A stretch of DNA of 9,195 nucleotides from assembly GCA_947629725.1 (NCBI GenBank), contig CANREU010000055.1, positions 1 to 9,195 of the forward strand. The letters are read 5' to 3'. Positions 1-6,500 of this stretch are shown here, piece after piece. The notes beneath the pieces were generated by a model, which saw only the letters and a program-made list of their open reading frames with translations, ran no database searches and was not told the origin of the DNA. How positions within the stretch are numbered: the stretch's first letter is position 1; each line of letters starts with the position of its first letter. Both the position numbers and the translations under genes were made by a program. The stretch is from an uncultured Clostridia bacterium (GTDB lineage: Bacteria; Bacillota; Clostridia; Christensenellales; Borkfalkiaceae).

Positions 1-275
1 CGGAATACATCGGCGCGGACAGGGCGAATTATGAGACGCTCACCCGCGAGGTAACGTTCACCGTCTCGGCGGCGCCCATACCCGATCCCGAGCCCGATCC
101 CGAGCCCGATCCCGAGCCCGATCCCGAGCCCGAACCCGAGCCCGACCCCACGCCCACGCCCGATCCTCAAACGGGGAAGAGGGGCTGCCTCTCCTCGGCG
201 GGCGGCGTTTCCTTCCTCTTTGCCGCGGCGCTTCCCCTACTTCTTTTGAGGCGGAAGGGCGGAAAGAGGGACTGA
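1..275 (+). CDS. C-terminal end of a surface protein with Pro-rich stalk and hydrophobic sorting-type tail (partial)
   Basis: The reading frame is already open at base 3 and ends with TGA at 273-275, so only the last 90 residues are visible. The order is: about 26 residues of probable beta-domain end; a Pro-Asp/Pro-Glu stalk from visible residue 27 to about 54; a short DPQTG motif; then a Gly-Cys pair, about 20 hydrophobic residues and a basic tail rich in Arg and Lys. This is the layout of a cell-envelope anchored extracellular protein, in which the stalk holds the outer domains away from the membrane. The DPQTG sits 31 residues before the C-terminus, where an LPXTG sortase signal would be, but the first Leu is replaced by Asp. 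The Gly-Cys before the hydrophobic stretch also resembles Cys-containing CTERM-type sorting tails. Which enzyme processes it, if any, cannot be told. The function of the outer part lies outside the window. A hairpin terminator follows 27 bases downstream. Confidence 0.8.
   Translation, partial: EYIGADRANYETLTREVTFTVSAAPIPDPEPDPEPDPEPDPEPEPEPDPTPTPDPQTGKRGCLSSAGGVSFLFAAALPLLLLRRKGGKRD
81..164 (+). repeat. 12-base in-frame tandem repeat encoding the PDPE stalk
   Basis: Four exact copies of cccgatcccgag run from 81 to 128, followed by degenerate copies to about 164 (gat becomes gaa or gac, then Thr codons appear). Each unit encodes Pro-Asp-Pro-Glu, and 12 bases is a multiple of three, so gain or loss of copies by slippage would change stalk length without breaking the frame. 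The four copies are identical even at silent positions, which suggests recent expansion. Confidence 0.9.
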
Positions 276-302
276 AAGGGCGTCTTCCCATAGAAAAATC
301 GT

Positions 303-330
303 GCCCGTCGCAACTGCGGCGGGCGTTTTC
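303..330 (+). terminator. Rho-independent terminator of the upstream surface-protein gene
   Basis: A 9-bp stem (303-311 with 316-324, one G-U pair) closes a four-base loop (aact) and is followed by gttttc. An A-run at 295-299 lies on the other side of the hairpin, so it could also work weakly on the minus strand. It lies between the TGA at 275 and the promoter at 354. Confidence 0.7.
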
Positions 331-353
331 ATCGGAAAAAATATCGGAATCGG

Positions 354-382
354 TTGTAATTCCGCGGCGGCTATGATATACT
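354..382 (+). promoter_or_regulatory. Sigma-70-type promoter with extended -10 for the DUF368 gene
   Basis: TTGTAA at 354-359 (-35) is separated by 17 bases from TATACT at 377-382 (-10). The -10 is preceded by TGA (374-376), giving an extended -10 of the TGn form. Transcription would be expected to start around 388-391, directly before the ATG at 392. An overlapping TATGAT at 372-377 has poor spacing to the -35 and is less likely. Confidence 0.75.
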
Positions 383-391
383 AAAAGCGGT

Positions 392-1345
392 ATGGAAGAG
401 CAAAAGGAAGAGGCACGGCCCTCCGCGTCTCCACAACCGAAGAGGGGAAACGGCGCTGTCCGTTTTCTTGCGGACATCCTGCGCGGGGTCGCGATCGGGG
501 TCGCCTTCATCATCCCCGGCTTTTCGGGCGGCTCGGTGGCGGCGGTGCTCGGCGTGTACGAGCGCATCGTCGGCGCCGTTGCCGACCTCTTCAAGCGGTT
601 CGGCAAAAGCCTTCTCACCCTCCTGCCCTTTGCGATCGGCATGTTCCTCGGGGCGGCGGCGCTCTTTTTCCCCATCAGCCTCGCCCTTGCGCACTTTCCC
701 ATCCCAACCGTGTGCCTCTTCGTGGGGCTCGCCCTCGGCGGGATCCCCACCGTCACCGAGCGCATGAAGGGGGGAGGCAAATGGACCCATTTTGTCGCCC
801 TCTTCCTCGCCCTCGCGGCGTCCGTCGCCCTCTGCTTTTTGCCGCAGGGGAAGGCGGTCGACCTCTTTTCCCTCGACGTCTGGGGTTACATCCTCCTGTT
901 CCTCGTGGGCGCGGCGGGCGCTTGCGCCCTCGTGGTCCCCGGGATCTCGGGCTCCTTGCTCCTTCTGATCTTCGGGTACTACAACCCCATCTTGGAGCTC
1001 GTCACCGAGCACCTCGTGCACGGCGACCGTGCGGGGCTGTGCATTGCCGTCCTCGCCGTCCTCGCCCTCGGCATCCTCGCGGGCTTTTTCGGGATCTCCG
1101 TCCTCATGAAATTTTTCTTGAAGACCTTCCCACGCGGCACGCACTTCGCCATCTTCGGATTTCTCGTGGGAAGCGTGCCCGCGGTGTTCGTCTCCACGGT
1201 CGGGCGCTATCCCGAACTCGCCTATCTCTACACAAACCCGTGGTATTGGGTCGCCGCCGTGCTCTTGTTCCTCTTGGGGATCGGGCTCTCTTTGGGGCTC
1301 GTGCTCTACGCCCGCAAGCGCGCAAAAAATGCTCCCCGTGAGTGA
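392..1345 (+). CDS. popT: DUF368 family undecaprenyl-phosphate translocase (PopT-like)
   Basis: This is a 317-residue polytopic membrane protein. DUF368 proteins (PopT) have been linked to returning undecaprenyl phosphate, the lipid carrier of peptidoglycan and surface-polymer synthesis, across the cytoplasmic membrane; that role is known for the family and inferred here. The family's internally duplicated signature is visible: a first half with PGFSGG at residues 42-47 after a hydrophobic segment, and a second half with PGISGS at 183-188, each followed by a long hydrophobic helix and a Tyr-containing turn. About eight hydrophobic segments can be counted, and the C-terminus is basic. A charged, probably cytoplasmic extension of about 23 residues precedes the conserved part. 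The ATG at 392 is the only plausible start, yet it has no Shine-Dalgarno sequence and lies just after the -10 box, so the message is probably leaderless or nearly so. It stands alone, with a terminator on each side. The length is normal for the family. Confidence 0.9.
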   Translation: MEEQKEEARPSASPQPKRGNGAVRFLADILRGVAIGVAFIIPGFSGGSVAAVLGVYERIVGAVADLFKRFGKSLLTLLPFAIGMFLGAAALFFPISLALAHFPIPTVCLFVGLALGGIPTVTERMKGGGKWTHFVALFLALAASVALCFLPQGKAVDLFSLDVWGYILLFLVGAAGACALVVPGISGSLLLLIFGYYNPILELVTEHLVHGDRAGLCIAVLAVLALGILAGFFGISVLMKFFLKTFPRGTHFAIFGFLVGSVPAVFVSTVGRYPELAYLYTNPWYWVAAVLLFLLGIGLSLGLVLYARKRAKNAPRE

Positions 1346-1379
1346 CTTTTCCGACCCCATTCCCACATTTCAGGAATTC

Positions 1380-1405
1380 CGCCCCGCCCCCGCGGGGCGT
1401 TTTTT
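1380..1405 (+). terminator. Strong intrinsic terminator after the DUF368 gene
   Basis: An 8-bp perfect GC stem (cgccccgc at 1380-1387 with gcggggcg at 1392-1399), a cccc loop and a run of six T (1400-1405) follow the stop codon by about 35 bases. This is a classical Rho-independent terminator and closes the single-gene unit. Confidence 0.92.
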
Positions 1406-1465
1406 ATGCGCTCTTTTGCCTCCGAACCGTTTGGAGGGTGGGACAACCTGCCCTCGCCCTCCTTT

Positions 1466-1491
1466 GGGGGGCGAGGGGCAGGGGTGCGGGG
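1466..1491 (+). repeat. G-quadruplex motif, first of seven
   Basis: Four runs of at least four G (1466-1471, 1475-1478, 1481-1484, 1488-1491) are separated by loops of two to three bases. The stretch from 1406 to 1594 holds this motif, the twin hairpin after it and no gene that I can support. Confidence 0.7.
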
Positions 1492-1501
1492 AGCAAGACC
1501 T

Positions 1502-1541
1502 GCCCCCTTTGAAGGGGGCGGGTGTCACGGCTTGCCGTGAC
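1502..1541 (-). repeat. Twin-hairpin repeat module, reverse orientation
   Basis: Two hairpins stand side by side: an 8-bp stem at 1502-1509/1512-1519 with a TG loop, and an 8-bp stem GTCACGGC at 1524-1531 with GCCGTGAC at 1534-1541 and a TT loop. This is the reverse complement of the arrangement at 3151-3193 and 3524-3569 (small GTCAC-type hairpin next to a C-run/G-run hairpin), so it is another, diverged copy of that module in the opposite direction. It is followed by tgcccacgatt, a sequence also shared with the right-hand array. Confidence 0.75.
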
Positions 1542-1594
1542 GAGTGGGGGGTTGCCCACGATTTGCTGCTGCCTCGTTATTCCGCTCCGCTCTA

Positions 1595-1676
1595 AAATAC
1601 GTCACCCCGAGCTTGTCGAGGGGTATCCGCATTACAAACAAGGTCATGTTTCGACTACGCTCAACATGACGTATTT
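1595..1676. repeat. 82-bp element with perfect 10-bp terminal inverted repeats (MITE-like)
   Basis: AAATACGTCA at 1595-1604 is matched by TGACGTATTT at 1667-1676. Inside are two smaller hairpins: ACCCC/GGGGT at 1604-1608/1620-1624, and CATGTT/AACATG around 1645-1667. It has no coding capacity. The words accccgagc, tcgagggg and the acgctcaacatgacg end resemble the widespread intergenic repeat family whose typical arms read TCATCCTGAGC and GAAGGAT; a second member lies at 1863-1916. Whether it is mobile, and which transposase would act on it, is not visible. Confidence 0.7.
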
Positions 1677-1698
1677 GTGCGGCACAGAGAAAACGTGC

Positions 1699-1774
1699 CA
1701 GCTCCCCCTCAAGGGGGCGCCGAGAAAAGGCGTCGAGAAAGCCCCCTCCGTGGGAGGGGGGTAGGGGGGTGGGG
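1699..1774 (+). repeat. Mosaic of twin-hairpin fragment and G-run module
   Basis: The segment 1699-1724 matches the C-run/G-run hairpin plus ggcgccgag tail of the module at 3172-3197, but lacks the GTCAC hairpin, so it is a truncated copy. It runs into a hairpin of gccccctcc type and a four-run G motif (1752-1754, 1756-1761, 1764-1769, 1771-1774). No gene is supported between 1677 and 1909. Confidence 0.65.
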
Positions 1775-1784
1775 CGTCGCCTTC

Positions 1785-1832
1785 CTCTTGCCTCCCCCCT
1801 TATACTTGAGGGGGGAGGGGAGGGTGAGGGGT
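1785..1832 (+). repeat. Left copy of a 48-bp direct repeat flanking the YwaF-like gene
   Basis: Positions 1785-1832 match 2914-2961 at 46 of 48 bases in the same orientation. The core is a hairpin of C6 and G6 runs around ttatacttga, followed by a four-run G-quadruplex motif (1810-1831 here; 2939-2959 in the right copy). The two copies bracket the gene at 1910-2785. Confidence 0.85.
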
Positions 1833-1862
1833 GGAAAAAAAGCGCGGACTTCGTACTTCGGG

Positions 1863-1916
1863 ATCCTTCGACACGCCGTGCCGCCCGCAGAAGCGGGCGG
1901 CACGGCGGCTCAGGAT
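1863..1916. repeat. Long palindromic intergenic repeat that carries the stop codon of the YwaF-like gene
   Basis: A perfect 15-bp GC stem (1874-1888 with 1893-1907, loop agaa) is enclosed by outer arms ATCCT (1863-1867) and AGGAT (1912-1916). The minus-strand stop codon TGA of the membrane-protein gene (1912-1910) lies in the outer arm. On the minus strand the hairpin therefore begins directly after the stop and is followed about 33 bases later by seven T. It might help end transcription, but the spacing is not that of a classical terminator. Confidence 0.8.
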
Positions 1917-2785
1917 GACGCGGAAAAAGAGGAGTCTCGGGAAAACGCAGAAAAAGCGGGGCGGCTCGGGCGGCGGAGGGCCGTATAAATCGCAAACGGG
2001 GCGGTGAAGATCGCGTAAATGGGGATCAAAAATACGAAGGCGGGGCCGATGAGCCACAGCACGGGGAAGTAGAAGGGGGTGCCGCCGTTCAGTCCGAATG
2101 CGTCCGTGCGGAAGAAGGTCGGCACGAGCGGGTCGAACACCTTCGCCGCCCAAGCGAAATCGGGGCGCACGCCGAAGGCGAAACTGCTGTTGCGGAAGCC
2201 TGCGTTCAGAAGGTCGGAAAATTCCCCGTCCACGAGCCCCACGCCTATCAAATGGAATTCATTGAGGCAGATAACGGTCTCCCACACCAAAAAGAGGAGG
2301 GGGATCGCCCAAAATCGGGAGAGCCGCGGGCGGTACACGCCGAGGATCGCCGCCGCGAGCGGCACGACCAAGAGGATCGTGTGGCAGGTGTAGAAGCGGA
2401 TGGTATCGAAGGCGAGGGGAGACATGCCGATCGTCTCCGTGGGGTACAAAAGGGCGCCGATCCCGCCGCACATGCCCATAAAGAAGACGAAATCGTGCAG
2501 CACGTTCTGCTTGCGGAAGAGGTAGCAGAAGGGGAAGAGGACGGTGGAAACCGCGCAGAGATTTTCAAACGTGGAGCGGCGGATAGACTGCGGGAAATGG
2601 TCGATATAGGGCGGGAACGCCTGCTTTAAGAAGTGCAGGGCGAGGTTGCAGAAGAGGAGGACGAGGAGCACGGCATGCGCAAAGTCTCTGCTCTTGCCCT
2701 GCAGCGCGGCCACAAGCAGGAGCAGGAATAGCACAGCCAGCTCGATGAAGATGACGTAGTAGGCGTTTCCGATTTGAACGACCAT
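1910..2785 (-). CDS. YwaF/TIGR02206-like integral membrane protein
   Basis: The protein has 291 residues with about seven hydrophobic segments (roughly 9-27, 38-55, 73-90, 97-114, 131-149, 157-175 and 238-264). The centre resembles the YwaF/TIGR02206 family of conserved membrane proteins of unknown function: an N-L-C helix around residue 75, an F-x-G-x-x-G-G segment leading to LLYPT near 111-116, the IRFYTCHTILLV helix with a conserved-looking His135, and a later helix ending in LNEF. Residues about 180-235 form an extra soluble-looking stretch before the last membrane segment. The ATG at 2785 was chosen because AGGAAAGGA stands six bases upstream. The same frame stays open for 98 more codons upstream, but those codons are repeat DNA. 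The last residues (about 276-291, Ser/Phe/Arg-rich) are partly encoded by the palindrome that supplies the stop, so the native C-terminus may have been lost. No clear promoter was found between 2786 and 2900. The biochemical role is unknown. Confidence 0.75.
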   Translation of the reverse strand: MVVQIGNAYYVIFIELAVLFLLLLVAALQGKSRDFAHAVLLVLLFCNLALHFLKQAFPPYIDHFPQSIRRSTFENLCAVSTVLFPFCYLFRKQNVLHDFVFFMGMCGGIGALLYPTETIGMSPLAFDTIRFYTCHTILLVVPLAAAILGVYRPRLSRFWAIPLLFLVWETVICLNEFHLIGVGLVDGEFSDLLNAGFRNSSFAFGVRPDFAWAAKVFDPLVPTFFRTDAFGLNGGTPFYFPVLWLIGPAFVFLIPIYAIFTAPFAIYTALRRPSRPAFSAFSRDSSFSASS

Positions 2786-2791
2786 TGCGCG

Positions 2792-2800
2792 TCCTTTCCT
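2792..2800 (-). promoter_or_regulatory. Ribosome binding site fixing the start of the YwaF-like gene
   Basis: On the minus strand AGGAAAGGA is followed by six bases and then ATG (2785-2783). This supports the short form of the protein, beginning MVVQIG, and argues against the in-frame ATG at 3079, whose intervening codons are repeat sequence. Confidence 0.8.
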
Positions 2801-2840
2801 GTGATTTTTCTTTTGGGTTACGTTGGGCTCTCGGGGGCAG

Positions 2841-2972
2841 CCAAGCGTGCCATCCCCCTTGATCCCCCCGCCGAAGGCAGGGGGTTTGGTTTTGCGCTCG
2901 CCACGATTTACGGCTCTTGCCTCCCCCCTTATACTTGAGGGGGGAGGGTAGGGTGAGGGTTCGCCCACGATC
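2841..2972 (+). repeat. Mosaic first copy of the repeat array, including right copy of the 48-bp direct repeat
   Basis: The words ccaagcgtgcc (2841) and ggcagggggtttggtttt (2876) occur here as in the 86-bp module further right, but in rearranged order, with the 48-bp repeat (2914-2961) in place of the usual C-run/G-run hairpin. It ends in ttcgcccacgat like the other copies. Its G-quadruplex motif runs from 2939 to 2959. Confidence 0.7.
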
Positions 2973-3347
2973 TTGCGAATTGCCCCCTCATCCGTCCCCT
3001 GCGGGGACACCTCCCCCCCGAGGGGGGAAGGCTTTTGATGATCGCCCCGCCAAAGGCAGGGGGTTTGGTTTTTGCGCATTCCAAGCGTGCCCTCCCCCTA
3101 CGAGAGGGGGAGGGGCAGGGGTGAGGGTTCGCCCACGATTGTCGCGCACCACCCCCTCAGTCACTTCGTGACAGCTCCCCCTCAAGGGGGCGCCGAGAAG
3201 GAGGGCAGTGCACGCCGCTTCCCCCCGAGGGGGGAAGGCTTTCGACGATCGCTCTGCCACAGGCAGGGGGTTTGGTTTTTGCACATTCCAAGCGTGCCAT
3301 CCCCCTACGCGAGGGGGAGGGGTAGGGGTGAGGGTTCGCCCACGATT
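2973..3347 (+). repeat. 375-bp tandem repeat, unit 1
   Basis: The unit is made of four blocks: an 82-bp block with a gtcccc/ggggac hairpin (2973-3054), an 86-bp block with ggcagggggtttgg and a G-quadruplex motif (3055-3140), a 121-bp block with the twin hairpin (3141-3261), and a second 86-bp block (3262-3347). The two 86-bp blocks differ at about four positions. G-quadruplex motifs are at 3106-3127 and 3313-3334. No gene is supported in 2786-3585, although several frames are open through the repeats. Confidence 0.85.
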
Positions 3348-3574
3348 TTGCGAATTGCCCCTCATCCGTCCCCTGCGGGGACACCTTCCCCCCGAGGGGG
3401 GGAAGGCTTTCAACGACCGCCCGGCCAAAGGCAGGGGGTTTGGTTTTTCCGCATTCCAAGCGTGCCCTCCCCCTACGTGAGGGGGAGGGGTAGGGGTGAG
3501 GGTTCGCCCATGATTGTCGCGCAACACCCCCTCAGTCACTTCGTGACAGCTCCCCCTCAAGGGGGCGCCAAGAA
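3348..3574 (+). repeat. 375-bp tandem repeat, unit 2 (truncated)
   Basis: Blocks at 3348-3429 (82 bp), 3430-3515 (86 bp) and 3516-3574 repeat the first three blocks of unit 1 with an exact offset of 375 bases. The copy stops about ten bases before the stop codon of the giant gene. It contains the twin hairpin (GTCAC-ttc-GTGAC next to CCCCCTCAAGGGGG) and a G-quadruplex motif at 3481-3502. Seen from the giant gene, the hairpins come directly after the stop but have no T-run. Confidence 0.85.
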
Positions 3575-3585
3575 GGGAGGGCGGG

Positions 3586-6500
3586 TTACAGGGAGTAGGT
3601 GCGCTTGGAGGGGAGGACCGTCTCGGAGAGCAGGGCGGCTACTTTTGCGGCGGGCGGGTCGAAGGGGAGCCCGTTGGCGTCAACGCCCGAACCGTCGTCC
3701 CACGTCGTGTTTTTCAAGGAGTCGCGAAGGTCGTCGGTGTGGCTCTTCTGCCCGCCGAGGAGGGACCGGTCGCGGTAGACGGTATTCTTGTGCCATTGGA
3801 TATGGTCGTAGTTCTTTTCGCCCGGTTTCTTAAATTCGCACTGCAAACGGATATAGCGGTTCGTCGAGAACAGGCTATTCATATCGGCTGTACCCGTAAA
3901 TGTACCGCTAAATAGAGCAGACTTGTATTCCGTAATTGCATTGTCCAATCTTGTGCTGCCGTTCATCATTTCATACGTCAAGGCGTAGTAAAAATTGAAA
4001 GCCAGATCTTTGCACGCAATTTTTGCGCCGCTACTCAATTCACCGCCGCCTTCCGCAAGCGTTTTGTATCCATCGCCGTTCCAAATATACGTCTTGCTGC
4101 TTAAATTCGAGTAGGCAAATGCCAACACATTGACGTAGATCTTATCGGCTTCTTTAGAGCTGATGTCGCCAGAAACTTTTTTCCCGTGCCATTCCAAGTA
4201 ATCTTTGACACCTCCGACAACCTCGCCGTACAGCGCAGAGATCGCCGAATGCAAACCGCTTAGCGCGGTCTTGTTGAAATAGTTGAGGATGTCAATGGAG
4301 CCCTTGTAATAAATTTTTATCTCTTGACCTTTGTTATTATCAGCCTGTATTGCCGTGCCGCACTCCGTCATGACGATATTTTCGGCATAAAACACTTTAT
4401 TGTTGTAATAAAGCTGCACGGCCGTCTTGGGAATGCAGGAGAATACGGTATTCTTCGCGTAGAATACGTCGCCTACCGGGTTGAATTTGTAGTAGTACGA
4501 GAGATCGCAGTAGTAAGCGTAGGCCATTTTATAAGTCATCTTCTGATATTTATTGCTGATCTCGCCGGCGGGATTGGCACACTTGATAATGGTATTATAC
4601 GCCCGATTGATCGCGGTGCCGATGCTCTCGTTATACTGGGCCATCGAGGCGTTCTGTGCCTCGAAATTGATCTGATAGCCGTTGCCGTAAATGAGCGTCT
4701 TGTCCAAAGAGGCGCTGTTCAAGATCAATCCCTTTGCTGCGGCATCCTCTGCTTTGGGGTTGCCGTCGAGCTCGCCCGGGCCGTACAAATTCTCGTGCAG
4801 CACGAGGTTGGAGTACTTATAATACCCCGCCGCGTTGAACACATTCCGAAGGGTCGCGTCCTGAAGCACGTTGAAGTTGAAGTGCGCGTGCACGCTGCTG
4901 TCCGGTGCGCCGTCGCCCGCCTCCACGCGAAGGTAGGTGTAGGCGTTTTCGGAGGGCGTAAAGGTCCTGCCGCTGCCGTCGTCCGTCGTAATGGCGGGGA
5001 CGGGGGACCACTCCGCCTTCTCGCCGAAGTTGCCGAAGTAGTCGTTCTGCACGTCGCTCTCCTCGAGCCCCGCAAAGTCGCCGAAGTAGATGTGGGCATA
5101 GCCGTCCTCGGCATACGGGTCGACCCAAGTCACGTGAGGGGTCGCAAGATACTTGCCGCCCTGCGCGATGACCGTCTCCTCGTGTTTCAAGATGGAGCCG
5201 CCCTTCGCGGGCTCGATGGTGTAGACCGTGCCGCCGTAAGTTACGGTGTTGCCCTTCTGCTCGGTGACGGTCTCCACGGGAGCTGCACTGCCCGCGCGGT
5301 CGTCGTGGCGGGTGAGGGTCCACACGATGGCAGAGAGGTCGGCGGCCGTCTGCGACGCCGCGTTGCTCAAGGCGACGAGGGGCATGCGGACATAGTCCAC
5401 CACGTTGCCGTCGCCCGCATAGTCGCTCTGCTTTGCGAACACGCGCACCTGCTGGTAGCCCTTATAGTTGTCGCCGCCGTTGGAGTCGTCGGCGCTGTTG
5501 AAGCCCGTGAACTCTATGCGGACGAGATCGGACTTGCCGAGCACGACGACGACCGTCTCCTCGCCGACATGGAGGGAGAGCTCCTCGCCGATGAAGGTGC
5601 CGCCCGTCTGCGGGAGGGAGACGTTGAACTTTGCAACTGCCTCCGCGCCCGTGCCCGAAACACTGAAGAGCGCCGTCCAGCCCGCCTTTTCATCGAGGGT
5701 GAAGTACGCTTCCGCCGCCCGCTCGTCGAAGCCGCCGAGATAGGAGGAGAGATCGTCCACAGCCGTGATGCGGAGGTCGAAACTGCCCGTAATGCCCTGC
5801 GGGAAGGTGGTCTCGACCCGCGATCCCTCACAGGGGAAGGGACCGACCGAGACGGGTTTGCCGTTGTCGGAGTAGGAAATGCCGAACTCAAACGCGATCC
5901 CCTCGAGCCCCTTCTTTTCAAAGGTACAGGAGAAGTGCGCGTTCCCGCACTCCACGGTGAAGCGCTGCGTTCCGTCGGGCTCGATCGTGAAGACGAAGAG
6001 GTTTCCCTGCGCCTTGCCCGCGTCGTTCGAGAGGCCGCCGAGGGTGTAGGTGGCCTTCTTGCTCGCCTCCGAAATGTTCTTCTTATCCGAACGGGAAACG
6101 GTCGCGGTGAGTTCGAGGGCGGAGAGGAAGGTGGGGTAGGTCTCACCGTCCGCAAGGACCTTGTCGCCGTATTTTACTTCAACGGTATCGGCGGGCGTCT
6201 CGACGTCGAGTTCGATCGCAAAGGACTGCCCCGCGACCTCGAGCGTCGTATTCTTCGTGCCGTAGGTGCCCGCAATGGCGGTGAGGGTGACCGTGGCGAT
6301 ATTTCCTTCCACGGAGATCGCCGCCGTGAAGTATTCGTCCGTGCCCACCGTGAAGGAGATCTTTTCCTCGGTGAGGACAAAGTCGGCGGGGGAGGGCTCG
6401 GAGGCGTCGATTTTGAGAACGATCTCTTCCCCCGTATCCGCAAAGTGCAATTTGTTGTCGAAGGGCTGCCCATCGCGGGTAACTGTGGGAGCTTCGGTGA

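Noticed and set aside
371..1366. 331-codon open frame on the minus strand opposite the DUF368 gene
   Set aside because: Its very high Glu, Asp, Gly and Arg content is typical of an antisense shadow of a GC-rich gene, while the + strand frame has a clear family signature, promoter and terminator.
1834..1907. Intrinsic terminator for the YwaF-like gene made of the 15-bp palindrome plus T7 on the minus strand
   Set aside because: About 33 bases separate the stem from the T-run, so it does not have the form of an intrinsic terminator; it is noted only as a possible influence on transcription.
2812..2850. Minus-strand promoter TTGGCT with a weak -10 (CGTAAC) upstream of the YwaF-like gene
   Set aside because: The -10 match is poor and GC-rich surroundings give similar matches by chance.
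2786..3079. In-frame 98-codon N-terminal extension of the YwaF-like protein starting at 3079
   Set aside because: The extra codons are repeat DNA, the composition is Pro/Gly/Arg-rich and unlike a membrane protein, and a good ribosome site stands just before the ATG at 2785.
2841..3574. CRISPR array
   Set aside because: Repeats are 82-121 bp, diverged, and alternate with recurring rather than unique spacers; no cas gene is present.
2917..3833. Open frames on both strands across the repeat array (for example + strand 3072-3833 and minus strand 2988-3560)
   Set aside because: They repeat the same phrases because the DNA is tandemly repeated, contain no recognisable domain, and the + strand one runs into the end of the giant gene on the other strand.
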